Origin: Propionimicrobium lymphophilum DSM 4903
GTDB taxonomy: Bacteria > Actinomycetota > Actinomycetes > Propionibacteriales > Propionibacteriaceae
Assembly (NCBI RefSeq): GCF_000423485.1
Contig: NZ_AUIB01000001.1
Coordinates: 310,001 to 374,000, forward strand
DNA: 64,000 nucleotides
Direction of reading: 5' to 3'
A program made the translations under genes and the position numbers. Shown piece by piece: positions 55,225-63,689 of this stretch; the stretch's first letter is position 1; every line of letters begins with the position of its first letter. The notes beneath the pieces were generated by a model that was given only the letters and a program-made list of their open reading frames with translations, did not search any database and was not told the DNA's origin.

Positions 55225-55279
55225 TCAGCCGCTGGTTGACGCAATAGGGCTCTAAAACAATAACTAACTAGGAGGAATA

Positions 55280-55558
55280 ATGAGCCAGGCACTAGGTCTA
55301 ATCGAGACCAAGGGATTCGTAGGTTCGATTGAAGCTGCTGACGCCATGGCCAAGGCCGCAAACGTCGAGCTGATCGGCAATGAGAAGATCGGTTCCGGTT
55401 TGGTGACCGTCATGGTACGCGGTGACGTCGGTGCTGTTAAGGCAGCTGTTGACGCAGGTGCTGCTGCAGCTAGCCGCGTTGGCGAGCTCGTCAGTCAGCA
55501 CGTCATCCCGCGCCCGCACGCGGACGTCGAGAAGATGCTGCCGCACCCGGCTAAGTAA
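55280..55558 (+). CDS. pduJ: BMC-H hexameric shell protein PduJ
   Basis: 92 residues, close paralogue of PduA ([47 protein letters not shown]). PduJ is usually the most abundant shell protein. The ribosome-binding site is the best in the operon (AGGAGG, 6 bases upstream), preceded by a 55-base spacer after the PduK-like gene, and a stable hairpin follows. Confidence 0.95.
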   Translation: MSQALGLIETKGFVGSIEAADAMAKAANVELIGNEKIGSGLVTVMVRGDVGAVKAAVDAGAAAASRVGELVSQHVIPRPHADVEKMLPHPAK

Positions 55559-55579
55559 TCGACTTCGAAATTATGTTGT

Positions 55580-55602
55580 CCGGCGGGGGATAACCCCGCC
55601 GG
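55580..55602 (+). other. Stable intra-operon hairpin after pduJ
   Basis: CCGGCGGGG and CCCCGCCGG pair perfectly (9 bp) around GATAA. No T-run follows, so it is more likely to protect the 3' end of pduJ mRNA or slow polymerase than to stop transcription fully. Confidence 0.65.
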
Positions 55603-55649
55603 CGACATCCGAGTAATACAGGTAATTCGTGGAAGGAAGGAATGCTCTA

Positions 55650-56381
55650 ATGACCCAGGAACAGCTCGTCGGGTTAGTGCAGCAGATCGTTAAAGAGGTG
55701 CTCAACCACGAAAAATTATCTGACGTGCAGGCAGCACCGAGTGACAAGAAGATTCTCGTCTTGTTCTCCGGTGCGCTCATCGGCTTCGATGACGCGATTG
55801 AGTCTCTAAAACAGATCCGTGAAGTTGACATTGAAACCATTCAGACCGATTCCGCTCTGCGAATTCTCGATCAATCGAAGATCGAGCAGATTGGGCGAAA
55901 GGTCGACCCGAAGCACCTCGTTGAGACGCACGACGAGCTGGTCGTCGCAACTTTGACACTTAATCTGGCAAGCAAGGCCGCCCACGGCATCTGCGATTGC
56001 TTGGGCTCGAATTTGATATCTGACTTTTTGCTGGCAGGTAAGAAGGTGACCGCTGCCATCGATGGCGTTTGCCCAGACGGCGCAGAGAAGCGCAAGTGGT
56101 TCCCGAACATTCCTGCCGGTTACGCGGCGATGATGCGCAGGAATCTATCCACACTAAAAGACATCGGGGTGCAGACGGTTCGTGCAAAAAACCTTTGTAG
56201 AGCCTATAGCGCACCAAAGACGCAGGAGGCGCCGGAGGGTAAGCGCAAGCTGATAACTGCCGAGGTGGTAGAGGGGTTAGCGCCTGGAAGCGTCCTAGAG
56301 ATCGGCGAAAATGACATCGTCACCGATCTAGCCAAAGAAGTCGCTGCCGATGCGGGCATCGAACTGTTGAAAAGGAATTAG
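55650..56381 (+). CDS. Flavoprotein-like BMC protein at the PduL/PduM position
   Basis: 243 residues. The N-terminal MTQEQLVGLVQQIVKEVLNH is an encapsulation-type helix. Residues 30-140 resemble the flavoprotein (PF02441) fold: KILVLFSGALIGFDDAIESL and VVATLTLNLASKAAHGICDC, where the T-x-N-x-x-x-K-x-A-x-G-I-x-D pattern is typical of FMN-binding members. The C-terminal segment (KLITAEVVEGL to ELLKRN) recalls the short C-terminus of PduM. It occupies the place of pduL/pduM between pduJ and pduN. Function unknown; a lumenal flavoenzyme, perhaps for cobalamin reduction, is a hypothesis. ATG 55650 is preferred over GTG 55629. Confidence 0.75.
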   Translation: MTQEQLVGLVQQIVKEVLNHEKLSDVQAAPSDKKILVLFSGALIGFDDAIESLKQIREVDIETIQTDSALRILDQSKIEQIGRKVDPKHLVETHDELVVATLTLNLASKAAHGICDCLGSNLISDFLLAGKKVTAAIDGVCPDGAEKRKWFPNIPAGYAAMMRRNLSTLKDIGVQTVRAKNLCRAYSAPKTQEAPEGKRKLITAEVVEGLAPGSVLEIGENDIVTDLAKEVAADAGIELLKRN

Positions 56382-56383
56382 AG

Positions 56384-56653
56384 ATGTATCTAGCTAAGGT
56401 CGTTGGCAACGTCGTCTCGACTAGCAAGGACGAGCGGCTGGTCGGCTTCAAGCTGCTGCTAACCTGTCGGCTGGATGACCAAGAAAAGCCGGTGGACAAC
56501 CCGGAGGTATGCGTCGACACGGTTGGCGCCGGCACGGGTGAGGTCGTCATAGTGACGAAGGGCTCCAGCGCTAGGTTCGCCGCAGATCGCGAACACGCTC
56601 CGATCGACGCCACGATCGTCGGAATCGTCGATACCGTAGAAATGGACGACTGA
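56384..56653 (+). CDS. pduN: BMC-P pentameric vertex protein PduN (EutN/CcmL family)
   Basis: 89 residues. MYLAKVVGNVVSTSKDERLVG start, VDTVGAGTGEVVIVTKGSSAR and DATIVGIVDTVE are the family signature. Forms pentamers that close the vertices of the shell. Starts 2 bases after the flavoprotein-like gene and ends 2 bases before pduO. Confidence 0.95.
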   Translation: MYLAKVVGNVVSTSKDERLVGFKLLLTCRLDDQEKPVDNPEVCVDTVGAGTGEVVIVTKGSSARFAADREHAPIDATIVGIVDTVEMDD

Positions 56654-56655
56654 TC

Positions 56656-57702
56656 ATGCCAGCTATCTACACACGCACGGGGGACAAGGGCGGCACTGGC
56701 CTTTTCGGCGGTTCTAGAGTACCCAAGCAGAGCTTGCGAGTTGAGGCCTACGGCTGCGTAGATGAGGCCAACGCTTGGCTCGGCGAAGCTAAGGTGCTGT
56801 TACCAGCCGATGAGCGAGAGAAGCTTAACCACATTCAAAAAAGGCTGTTTGTTCTCGCAGCTGAACTGGCATCTGACGCGAAGGGCACCCAGATCCTCGC
56901 TAACAAAATCAGCGATGCCGACGTCGTTTATTTAGAGAATCTAATCGACGAGTGCCTAGAGATTACTGGCCCGCAAAAAAATTTCGTGATTCCCGGTCGC
57001 GACGAGCCTTCCGCAAAGTTGCACGTTGCCAGGACGGTTGTGCGCAGAGCGGAGCGACAAGTGCTTCGACTTGCAGAGCAAGAGAACGTTCGGCCCGAGG
57101 TAATCAAGTACTTGAATCGCTGTTCCGACGCGATCTATTCGTTGGCGAGACTCAGCGAGCATCGTTGGGACGTCGAAAGACTGACGAAGATGGTTCGTGG
57201 CGCCGTCGAGCGTGTGCTCGGCGTCAGCCTGGAAGAGTCCGCAAAGGTAAAGCCGGCAGAAAAGAAGCCGGAAGTTCCGCAGCACTTCGTAATGAACCTG
57301 GAGCTTGCCAACAAACTTGCCGAAGCCGCAAAGCAGAAGGCCGAGGCGATGCAGGTCCCGATCGTTTTCGCGGCGGTAGACCAGCACGGAAACCTGGTTT
57401 GCATGCAGGTCATGGAACGCACACTGTTGGCCAGCCACGATATCGCCATGAACAAGGCCTGGACCGCGTTGGCGTTCAAACAGACCACGCAAAACCTCGG
57501 CAAAGCAGCTGCGGGGCCTAACGGCGTGATGCCAGGTGTGGAGGCCGGGAACAAGGGCAGGGTAGTGCTCTTCGGAGGCGGCGCACCAATCTACTGCAAC
57601 GGAACCATCGTGGGTGCGATCGGCATCTCCGGCGGCACCGTCGAACAAGACGTAACAATCATGAACTCGGCATTAAAAAAGATATTGGGAGTAACAAAAT
57701 GA
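56656..57702 (+). CDS. pduO: PduO-type ATP:cob(I)alamin adenosyltransferase with C-terminal GlcG/HbpS domain
   Basis: 348 residues. N-terminal adenosyltransferase (about 1-190): YTRTGDKGGTGLFGGSRVPK at the start, then FVIPGRDEPSAKLHVARTVV and CSDAIYSLAR near the end, the ATP- and cobalamin-binding segments. C-terminal GlcG/DUF336 domain (about 210-348): MNKAWTALAF and GGGAPIYCNGTIVGAIGISGG. Salmonella PduO has the same two-domain form, with the C-terminal domain reported to bind heme. It regenerates adenosylcobalamin for PduCDE. Overlaps pduP by 4 bases. Confidence 0.95.
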   Translation: MPAIYTRTGDKGGTGLFGGSRVPKQSLRVEAYGCVDEANAWLGEAKVLLPADEREKLNHIQKRLFVLAAELASDAKGTQILANKISDADVVYLENLIDECLEITGPQKNFVIPGRDEPSAKLHVARTVVRRAERQVLRLAEQENVRPEVIKYLNRCSDAIYSLARLSEHRWDVERLTKMVRGAVERVLGVSLEESAKVKPAEKKPEVPQHFVMNLELANKLAEAAKQKAEAMQVPIVFAAVDQHGNLVCMQVMERTLLASHDIAMNKAWTALAFKQTTQNLGKAAAGPNGVMPGVEAGNKGRVVLFGGGAPIYCNGTIVGAIGISGGTVEQDVTIMNSALKKILGVTK

Positions 57703-59117
57703 GTATCGATCCTCAACTAATCGAGAAGACCATTCGCCAGGTGCTCTCCGAGCTTCCGGGCAACAAATTCGATAGTGAGCCAGAAAAGTCAAGTGATGTC
57801 GCCACCGGTGACGGCATCTTCGCCGACATGGACAGCGCAGTGAATGCTGCTCAGAAGGCCTGGAAGGAGTACATGGGCTGCTCTATGGCAGACCGTGAGC
57901 GCTTCGTGCAGGCCATCCGTGACACAATGAGCAAGCCGGAATCCATTGCCTACATGTCCGAGCAGGCGGTTGCTGAATCCGGCATGGGTAACGTCGAACA
58001 CAAGAAGATCAAGAATCGTATAGCCGCCACTCAGACTCCCGGCACTGAAGATCTGACCACCGAGGCTTGGTCCGGTGACGACGGCCTGACCACCGTCGAA
58101 TTTTCGCCGTTCGGCGTGATCGGCTCCATCACACCGACGACGAACCCCACCGAAACCATCACCTGCAACTCGATCGGCATGCTCGCCGCGGGCAACGCGG
58201 TCGTGTTCAGCCCGCACCCGCGTTCCAAGAACATCTCGCTGTGGCAGATCAGGGAGATTAACAAGGCTCTCGCAGCCGTTGGTGCTCCGAAGAACCTGGT
58301 TGTCACTGTCGCCGAGCCGTCCATCGACAACACCAACAAGATGATGGCCCACTCGGACGTCCGCATGCTCGTCGCCACCGGCGGCCCCGGCATCGTCCGC
58401 ACGGTTCTCTCCAGCGGCAAGAAGGCCATCGGTGCTGGCGCAGGTAACCCGCCGGTTGTCGTGGACGAAACCGCCGATCTCGATCTGGCCGCGAAGTCCA
58501 TCGTCGACGGCGCAAGCTTCGACAACAACCTGCCGTGCACCTCCGAGAAGGAATGCCTGGTTGTTGAGGACGTCGCAGATCTGCTCAAGTTCAAGATGAC
58601 CAGCAACGGCGCATACGAGCTGAGCGCCGATCAGATCTCCAAGCTTGAGAAGATCATCGTCAAGAACAACAAGGCTGCCACCGAGTGGGTGGGCAAGTCG
58701 GCTGAGAAGATTCTTGCTGAGGTTGGCGGGAAGGCTCCGGCTGGTACCAAGCTGCTGATCGCCGAGGTAGACAAGGACCACCCGTTTGCTCAGGTCGAGC
58801 TGATGATGCCGGTTCTGGCCATCATCCGCACTCCTGATGTGGATACCGCGATCGATTGGGCAGTTGATCTCGAGCACGGCAACCGTCACACGGCGATCAT
58901 GCATTCGAAGAACGTGAATTCGCTGACTAAGTTCGGCAAGCTGATCCAGACCACTATCTTCGTCAAGAACGGCCCGTCGTACGCTGGCATCGGCATCACT
59001 GGCGAGGGTTACCCGACCTTCACCATTGCAGGCCCCACTGGCGAGGGCCTGACGAGCGCTCGCTCTTTCGCTAGGAAGCGCCGCTGTGCCTTGGTTCAGG
59101 GCCTAAACGTTAGGTAA
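57699..59117 (+). CDS. pduP: CoA-acylating propionaldehyde dehydrogenase PduP
   Basis: 472 residues. Oxidises propionaldehyde to propionyl-CoA with NAD+. N-terminal MSIDPQLIEKTIRQVLSEL is the encapsulation helix (linker to residue 40), followed by the aldehyde dehydrogenase domain: GVIGSITPTTNPTETI, ATGGPGIV, GAGAGNPPVVVDE and catalytic Cys280 in FDNNLPCTSEK. Last gene of the plus-strand pdu arm, ending at a terminator. Confidence 0.96.
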   Translation: MSIDPQLIEKTIRQVLSELPGNKFDSEPEKSSDVATGDGIFADMDSAVNAAQKAWKEYMGCSMADRERFVQAIRDTMSKPESIAYMSEQAVAESGMGNVEHKKIKNRIAATQTPGTEDLTTEAWSGDDGLTTVEFSPFGVIGSITPTTNPTETITCNSIGMLAAGNAVVFSPHPRSKNISLWQIREINKALAAVGAPKNLVVTVAEPSIDNTNKMMAHSDVRMLVATGGPGIVRTVLSSGKKAIGAGAGNPPVVVDETADLDLAAKSIVDGASFDNNLPCTSEKECLVVEDVADLLKFKMTSNGAYELSADQISKLEKIIVKNNKAATEWVGKSAEKILAEVGGKAPAGTKLLIAEVDKDHPFAQVELMMPVLAIIRTPDVDTAIDWAVDLEHGNRHTAIMHSKNVNSLTKFGKLIQTTIFVKNGPSYAGIGITGEGYPTFTIAGPTGEGLTSARSFARKRRCALVQGLNVR

Positions 59118-59131
59118 CAGAGCAGCCATAG

Positions 59132-59164
59132 TAATGGCCGGTGGGTGAAAACCCTCCGGCCATT
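59132..59164. terminator. Terminator of the pdu operon (shared with the convergent helicase gene)
   Basis: TAATGGCCGG (59132-59141) pairs with CCGGCCATTA (59155-59164); TTTATTAG follows. Confidence 0.85.
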
Positions 59165-59169
59165 ATTTA

Positions 59170-61440
59170 TTAGTTGACTTCGGTTAACGTTCTGCGCCAC
59201 CTTGCGACGTGCTTTCCGCTTAGGTCGATGGTCACCAGACGCTGCGTCGGACGGGTCAGTGCAACGTATAGGACGCGTTCCCCACCCGGGGTTTGCTCGA
59301 CGATGTCGTCGGGGCTGATTACGATTGTCGCGTCGAATTCCAGGCCCTTCGACTGGAGAGCTGTGATCACGACGACGCGCTGGTCCACCTCTTCTGGCAG
59401 CTTCATTTGCTCGACCAGCTCGATGAACTTGCGGTAATCGTCTGGGGCAGTGATCAATGAGATCGACCCGGCCACCTGCTGCGAAAGGTTCATGATCTGC
59501 TTTTTGAGCTCACCGGCCAATTCATCCGGGATGACGCTGAGCAGCAGCGGCTCCACTCCTGTTTCGCGGACGGAATTCGGCAATACCGCGTCCGGGTAGG
59601 CGGCGCGAACTACCTTGCCCGCGAGATCCATGATCTCGGTTGGGGAGCGGTAGTTGGTGGAGAGCCTGAATTCTCGCATGGGAGCGCGGCCGATAAGGTC
59701 GCGGATCGCGCGGTCGGACTCTTCTTGCACGGGGTAGGAACTCTGAGCTGGGTCGCCGACCAGTGTCCACGACGCCTGTGGCCCGCGGCGGCGAAGCATC
59801 CTCCACTGCATCGGTGTGATGTCCTGACATTCGTCGACAAGCACGTGAGAGTAATTCCTGGGTTGTGTCTCGTCGATCTCTCGATCATCGCGCAGCTTGT
59901 CTGATATAGTGACGATCTCGTTTGCATCGGCGACGGAGTCTAGAAAGAGCAGGGGATCGTCCTGCTCGGATGCTGGCACCGGGCCGAGCATGTGGGCGAG
60001 TTCGTCGAGAAGCGCCATGTCGCTCATAGACCAGTCTGGTCTCGGCTGTCCAGAGTCGGGCACGTACCCGCGAGCGTGTGCGAGCGAGTCGGTCAGCACG
60101 CCCTCTTCCTCGTCGCTCATGTGTCCGTGAGCGATGGAGTTCAAGAACTTTGGATCGGCGAGTCTGGCAAGTACCTGTTCGGGGGAGAGCATCGGCCACC
60201 AGGCATTTAAGAACATGGTGTAGCTTGCCTGGTCGGTGATCTTCTCGTCGAAGATTTCTCGATCGATATCCAGCAGCGCGGCGATCTCCTCGGGGAGCTT
60301 CGCCCACAGCGCATCGAGCAGCGCCTGCTGCGCGGCCTTCTTGGCCTGGTTCAGCTTGTTGTTGAGGAGGATGGCGCGCCTGATCTTGTTAAGCTCGTCT
60401 TGCTCCAGAGTTAGCACCTCACCCTTGATACTGACGCGCAGGCGGTTCAACTCCGGGCCGGAAACCAACGGCTCGTTGACGGCGGCCCTGAGCACCGGAA
60501 GCATCCGCATGCTGCCCTTCAAAATGGCGGCCTGGGCATTTTCGGCTCGTGCAGAGGTGAAGCCGAGCACGTCGCCCGGAACATCGCCAACCGCGCGCAG
60601 CACGACGGCGTTTTCGCCGAGGCTGGGCAGAACTCGGGCGATGTAATTGACGAATAGATCTGATGGTCCGACTACCAGCACGCCACCTTGTTCGAGACGC
60701 TTGCGGTGGGTGTACAGCAGGTAGGCCGCGCGGTGCAGAGCAACCACGGTCTTGCCCGTGCCAGGCCCGCCAGAAATGAGCGTGACGCCCTGGTAGGGAG
60801 CGCGGATTGCCTCGTCCTGCTCGGCTTGAATCGTGGCGACTATGTCCTTCATGTGGGGGCCGCGGGCTCGTTTGAGGGAGGCCATGAGAGCGCCCTCGCC
60901 GATTACCACCAGGTCGTCGCCGGCTCTCTCATCTAACAGGTCGTCTTCGATGCCAACCACTTTTTCGCCGCGGCAGCGAAGCACACGCCTGCGCACGACC
61001 TCCATCGGATTCGACGCCGTCGCCCGGTAGAAAGGCTCCGCAGCGGGGGCGCGCCAGTCGATTACCAGGGGCTCGTAGTCGTCGTCCCTGACGCCGAGCC
61101 TGCCAATGTAGCGGATCTCTTCCTCAGTGAGATCTAGTCGGCCGAAAACTAGGCCGTCGTGTTCCGCGTCCAAAACCGCCAGCCGCTTCGCCGCCTGGTA
61201 GGCGAATGCGTCGCGCTCGAAGATGGCCGTGCCGTCCTCTTCACGCATCCAGTCGGAGCGGTCGGTTTTGAACTTGGCTTCGGCCTCTGCCTCAACGTTG
61301 CGGGCAGATTCCGTCAGCACGTCGAGCTGCTCGTAGACCCTATCTACGTGTTTCTGCTCTTTGGCTAATTCCTTCGTCAAGATATCCGCAGCGTCGCTGG
61401 CGCTCGCCTCGCCGTTAACCGTGTCGATTTCAGAACTCAA
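59170..61440 (-). CDS. helR: HelD/HelR-like UvrD-family ATPase (RNA polymerase recycling factor)
   Basis: 756 residues, superfamily 1. N-terminal coiled coil (about 20-60), then the HelD-type ERDAFAYQAAKRLAVLD and VIDWRAPAAEPFYRA (about 127-140), Walker A GGPGTGKT (224-231), DEAD-like VDECQDITPMQW, and motif V-VI ALQSKGLEFDATIV and YVALTRPTQRLV. HelD-family proteins eject stalled RNA polymerase; HelR members give rifampicin tolerance in Streptomyces. Assignment to the HelR subclass is tentative. TTG start with GAGGA 8 bases upstream. Confidence 0.85.
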   Translation of the reverse strand: MSSEIDTVNGEASASDAADILTKELAKEQKHVDRVYEQLDVLTESARNVEAEAEAKFKTDRSDWMREEDGTAIFERDAFAYQAAKRLAVLDAEHDGLVFGRLDLTEEEIRYIGRLGVRDDDYEPLVIDWRAPAAEPFYRATASNPMEVVRRRVLRCRGEKVVGIEDDLLDERAGDDLVVIGEGALMASLKRARGPHMKDIVATIQAEQDEAIRAPYQGVTLISGGPGTGKTVVALHRAAYLLYTHRKRLEQGGVLVVGPSDLFVNYIARVLPSLGENAVVLRAVGDVPGDVLGFTSARAENAQAAILKGSMRMLPVLRAAVNEPLVSGPELNRLRVSIKGEVLTLEQDELNKIRRAILLNNKLNQAKKAAQQALLDALWAKLPEEIAALLDIDREIFDEKITDQASYTMFLNAWWPMLSPEQVLARLADPKFLNSIAHGHMSDEEEGVLTDSLAHARGYVPDSGQPRPDWSMSDMALLDELAHMLGPVPASEQDDPLLFLDSVADANEIVTISDKLRDDREIDETQPRNYSHVLVDECQDITPMQWRMLRRRGPQASWTLVGDPAQSSYPVQEESDRAIRDLIGRAPMREFRLSTNYRSPTEIMDLAGKVVRAAYPDAVLPNSVRETGVEPLLLSVIPDELAGELKKQIMNLSQQVAGSISLITAPDDYRKFIELVEQMKLPEEVDQRVVVITALQSKGLEFDATIVISPDDIVEQTPGGERVLYVALTRPTQRLVTIDLSGKHVARWRRTLTEVN

Positions 61441-61506
61441 CAGATTATCCTCACAGTTTGATGGTCGCCCCTAAAAGGCTGACTACCTAGTTTATGCCCA
61501 AATACA

Positions 61507-61544
61507 AGACCGCCGAACTTTATTGGCAAGTTCGGCGGTCTTTG
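61507..61544 (-). terminator. Terminator of the glucosaminidase gene
   Basis: AAGACCGCCGAACTT and AAGTTCGGCGGTCTT form a 15-bp stem with an 8-base loop; on the minus strand TTGTATTTG follows. Confidence 0.85.
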
Positions 61545-61556
61545 AGGGTTTACGGG

Positions 61557-63494
61557 CTAGGAAATAGTGACGGTGATCGATCCGTTCTGGAACACCTGGC
61601 TGATCTGCGTCTCGGTGATTTCGGCCGGTGCGATCGGCTTGCCTAGCTCCTTGGCGCGCTGTTCGTAGCGTTCCATGATCTGGCTTGGGACGAAATTGAA
61701 GTCAGCGCTGCCGCCGCCAAGCACACTGCCGTTTTCGAAATCTTGGCGCCAGCCGTCGTTCCACTCGTATTCGTTCCTAAGCGGGGCACCGGTTGCCTCG
61801 GCTCCACCAGCGGAGTCATAGCCTGCAAAGATAGCGCCACGAACGACGATTGTCTCGACGTTGCTAATGCGGATCTCTCCGTGACGGAACTTCTGGACGA
61901 CGGTATCGCCAATAGTGGTTTCCTCCGAAGTCGGAACGCCCAGCTTTTCGACGCCACCGAACTCTTTGAACTTTTTGGCGATGTCGCCGGAAACGAGGAA
62001 GCTGCCGTATTTGCCGGTGAAGACGGTGCCATTTTCGAATTCTTGAGACCAGCCGCCCGGCACTGCCTTCTCGGCGGAAAGCGGCATTCCGACCTTGTCT
62101 GCGCCGATGGACTCGACCGCCGATGCGATGCCACCGGTGACTGCAGCCCCGCCCTGCTTCGGCTTATTGGAGAAGAAGACCTGGCCGTTGTCGAATGTCT
62201 GCACCCAGCCGCCCTTGGTGGAGGTTTCGGCAGATTTCGCGGCCCCCAGCTTGTCGAACCCGCCGGCGGCGTTGAAAGTGGTGTAGATACCGCCGACAAC
62301 GGGCTGATAGCCGTTCTCGGCCGACCAGGTGATGGCGCCCCGCTCGAATGTCTGCGCGCCGGCGCCCTCGGCGTTCTCCTTCTGCTCGGCAGTAGGTAGG
62401 CCGTAGCGACCGACACCACCGTTAGCCTTGAACTGTTCGTAGGTCTTTCCAACGACGGCGATACCACCACGCTGCGAGGTCCAAAAGATCCTGCCGCCGG
62501 TGAAGTCCTGAACGATTGCATTGCCTTCGGCGTGCTCATTATTGAGCGGCACTCCCAGTGTTGGCTTATTCGTATCGCGATAGCGAGTAGCCATGCCGTT
62601 ACGGACGTTCAGCGATTTGCCGCCGGTCGTGTAAAAAATATCGCCGTACTGGAATGACTGCTTCCAACCGCCCGTTACAGAGCCTTCGTTGCCTAGCGGC
62701 AAACCCAGCTTCACGCCTTGGTTAACTGCATTCCGATAAGACGTGTAGATGCCGTTACGGATGACGAACTGGCCGTTCGGGGTCTCGACGAGCAGGCCAT
62801 TGTCGAACTCCTGCCAGGTGCCACCGTTGGCGTTCGTAGAGTTAGCTCTGACGGAACCCAGCATGCCAGAGTACTTGCCAGCCAGGTCCTTGAATTTTTC
62901 GTTCAACTTCGGCTTGGCAGGGACGGCTGAGGCATCGAACCTGCGCAGGTCGTACTGATTCATTAACCTAATTAGCGCGTTTGCGTAGTTCGGGTCCGTC
63001 GCGTATCCAGCCCTGGCGATTGCTCGCGCGAAGTCGTCTGCGCTCTTCGTCTGGAATGCCGGCGCATATCGCGAGTTGACGCGTAGGAAGTGTCCGTGGT
63101 CTCGGAACGAGTCGGCGCCGGTCGCATATGTGCGGAAGCCGTCAACGATCATGATGCTTCGACCGTTGATTACCTCGCGGGTCGGCATGGAAGTGCATCC
63201 GGCCTGGTGCGGGCTACGCTGTGCTGTGCATTTGATGCCGAAGTACGCGTTTCCGCTGCGGGTTAGCCCACTTTGGCCCCAGCCAGATTCCAGGATTGCC
63301 TGAGCAATAGATACGGACGCCGGAACGCCGTACTGCTGCTGGCCTGCTTGCGCCATTGGCGCGACTGCGTTAATAAACCCCTGGTTCGCGGAAGCGTCAG
63401 GTGCTGCGCCGATTATTGTTCCCGTCGCCATGCTGGCGGGAAGTAGCATGGACAGCAGCTTCCAGCTCTTGGGTTTCTCGTTGTTGGATTGCAA
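61557..63494 (-). CDS. Secreted glucosaminidase-domain protein with LGFP repeats
   Basis: 645 residues. A signal peptide (about 1-40, KLLSMLLPASMATGTIIGA core, cleavage near ASANQ) precedes a peptidoglycan glucosaminidase domain (about 45-185: SIAQAILESGWGQSGLTRSG, NAYFGIKC, FRTYATGADSFRDHGHFL). The rest is a run of about eight LGFP-type repeats of roughly 53 residues, each with a G-G-x-x-x-x-G-x-P pattern and WxQxFxNG, which anchor proteins to the mycolate-free or mycolate wall. Role: cell-wall remodelling. TTG start with GGGGAGG upstream; leader RNA of more than 150 bases is structured. Confidence 0.9.
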   Translation of the reverse strand: MQSNNEKPKSWKLLSMLLPASMATGTIIGAAPDASANQGFINAVAPMAQAGQQQYGVPASVSIAQAILESGWGQSGLTRSGNAYFGIKCTAQRSPHQAGCTSMPTREVINGRSIMIVDGFRTYATGADSFRDHGHFLRVNSRYAPAFQTKSADDFARAIARAGYATDPNYANALIRLMNQYDLRRFDASAVPAKPKLNEKFKDLAGKYSGMLGSVRANSTNANGGTWQEFDNGLLVETPNGQFVIRNGIYTSYRNAVNQGVKLGLPLGNEGSVTGGWKQSFQYGDIFYTTGGKSLNVRNGMATRYRDTNKPTLGVPLNNEHAEGNAIVQDFTGGRIFWTSQRGGIAVVGKTYEQFKANGGVGRYGLPTAEQKENAEGAGAQTFERGAITWSAENGYQPVVGGIYTTFNAAGGFDKLGAAKSAETSTKGGWVQTFDNGQVFFSNKPKQGGAAVTGGIASAVESIGADKVGMPLSAEKAVPGGWSQEFENGTVFTGKYGSFLVSGDIAKKFKEFGGVEKLGVPTSEETTIGDTVVQKFRHGEIRISNVETIVVRGAIFAGYDSAGGAEATGAPLRNEYEWNDGWRQDFENGSVLGGGSADFNFVPSQIMERYEQRAKELGKPIAPAEITETQISQVFQNGSITVTIS

Positions 63495-63602
63495 AGTTAT
63501 TCCTCCCCTTTAACCCTCGAAGCCGAGTATTAAGGGTTTGAGCGAAATTAGCTAGAAAAACCCTAAAGCCTAGATTTAGCTAGAGACTCCTGAGCGTGGA
63601 AA

Positions 63603-63639
63603 AGCTCAACCTCTGTAATTGAGGGTTTCTAGTTGAGCT
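63603..63639 (-). other. Structured leader segment upstream of the glucosaminidase gene
   Basis: AGCTCAAC (63603-63610) pairs with GTTGAGCT (63632-63639). The leader from 63495 to about 63640 also repeats the word AGGGTTT or its complement AAACCCT/AACCCT at 63512, 63533, 63560 and 63622, and TTAGCTAGA twice (63549, 63576). It does not match the FMN aptamer or the c-di-AMP aptamer as I know it. Confidence 0.4.
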
Positions 63640-63659
63640 GTAGCTTTCGAAGAACGCCG

Positions 63660-63689
63660 TTGACTTGCGCTGACACCTTATTAATAAGG
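63660..63689 (+). promoter_or_regulatory. Candidate promoter and 14-bp palindrome upstream of the DUF3040 gene
   Basis: TTGACT (63660-63665) and TAATAA (63682-63687), 16 bases apart, form a plausible promoter. The -10 box lies inside a perfect palindrome CCTTATTAATAAGG (63676-63689), flanked by TGAC and GTCA, so it looks like a repressor operator. Confidence 0.5.
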
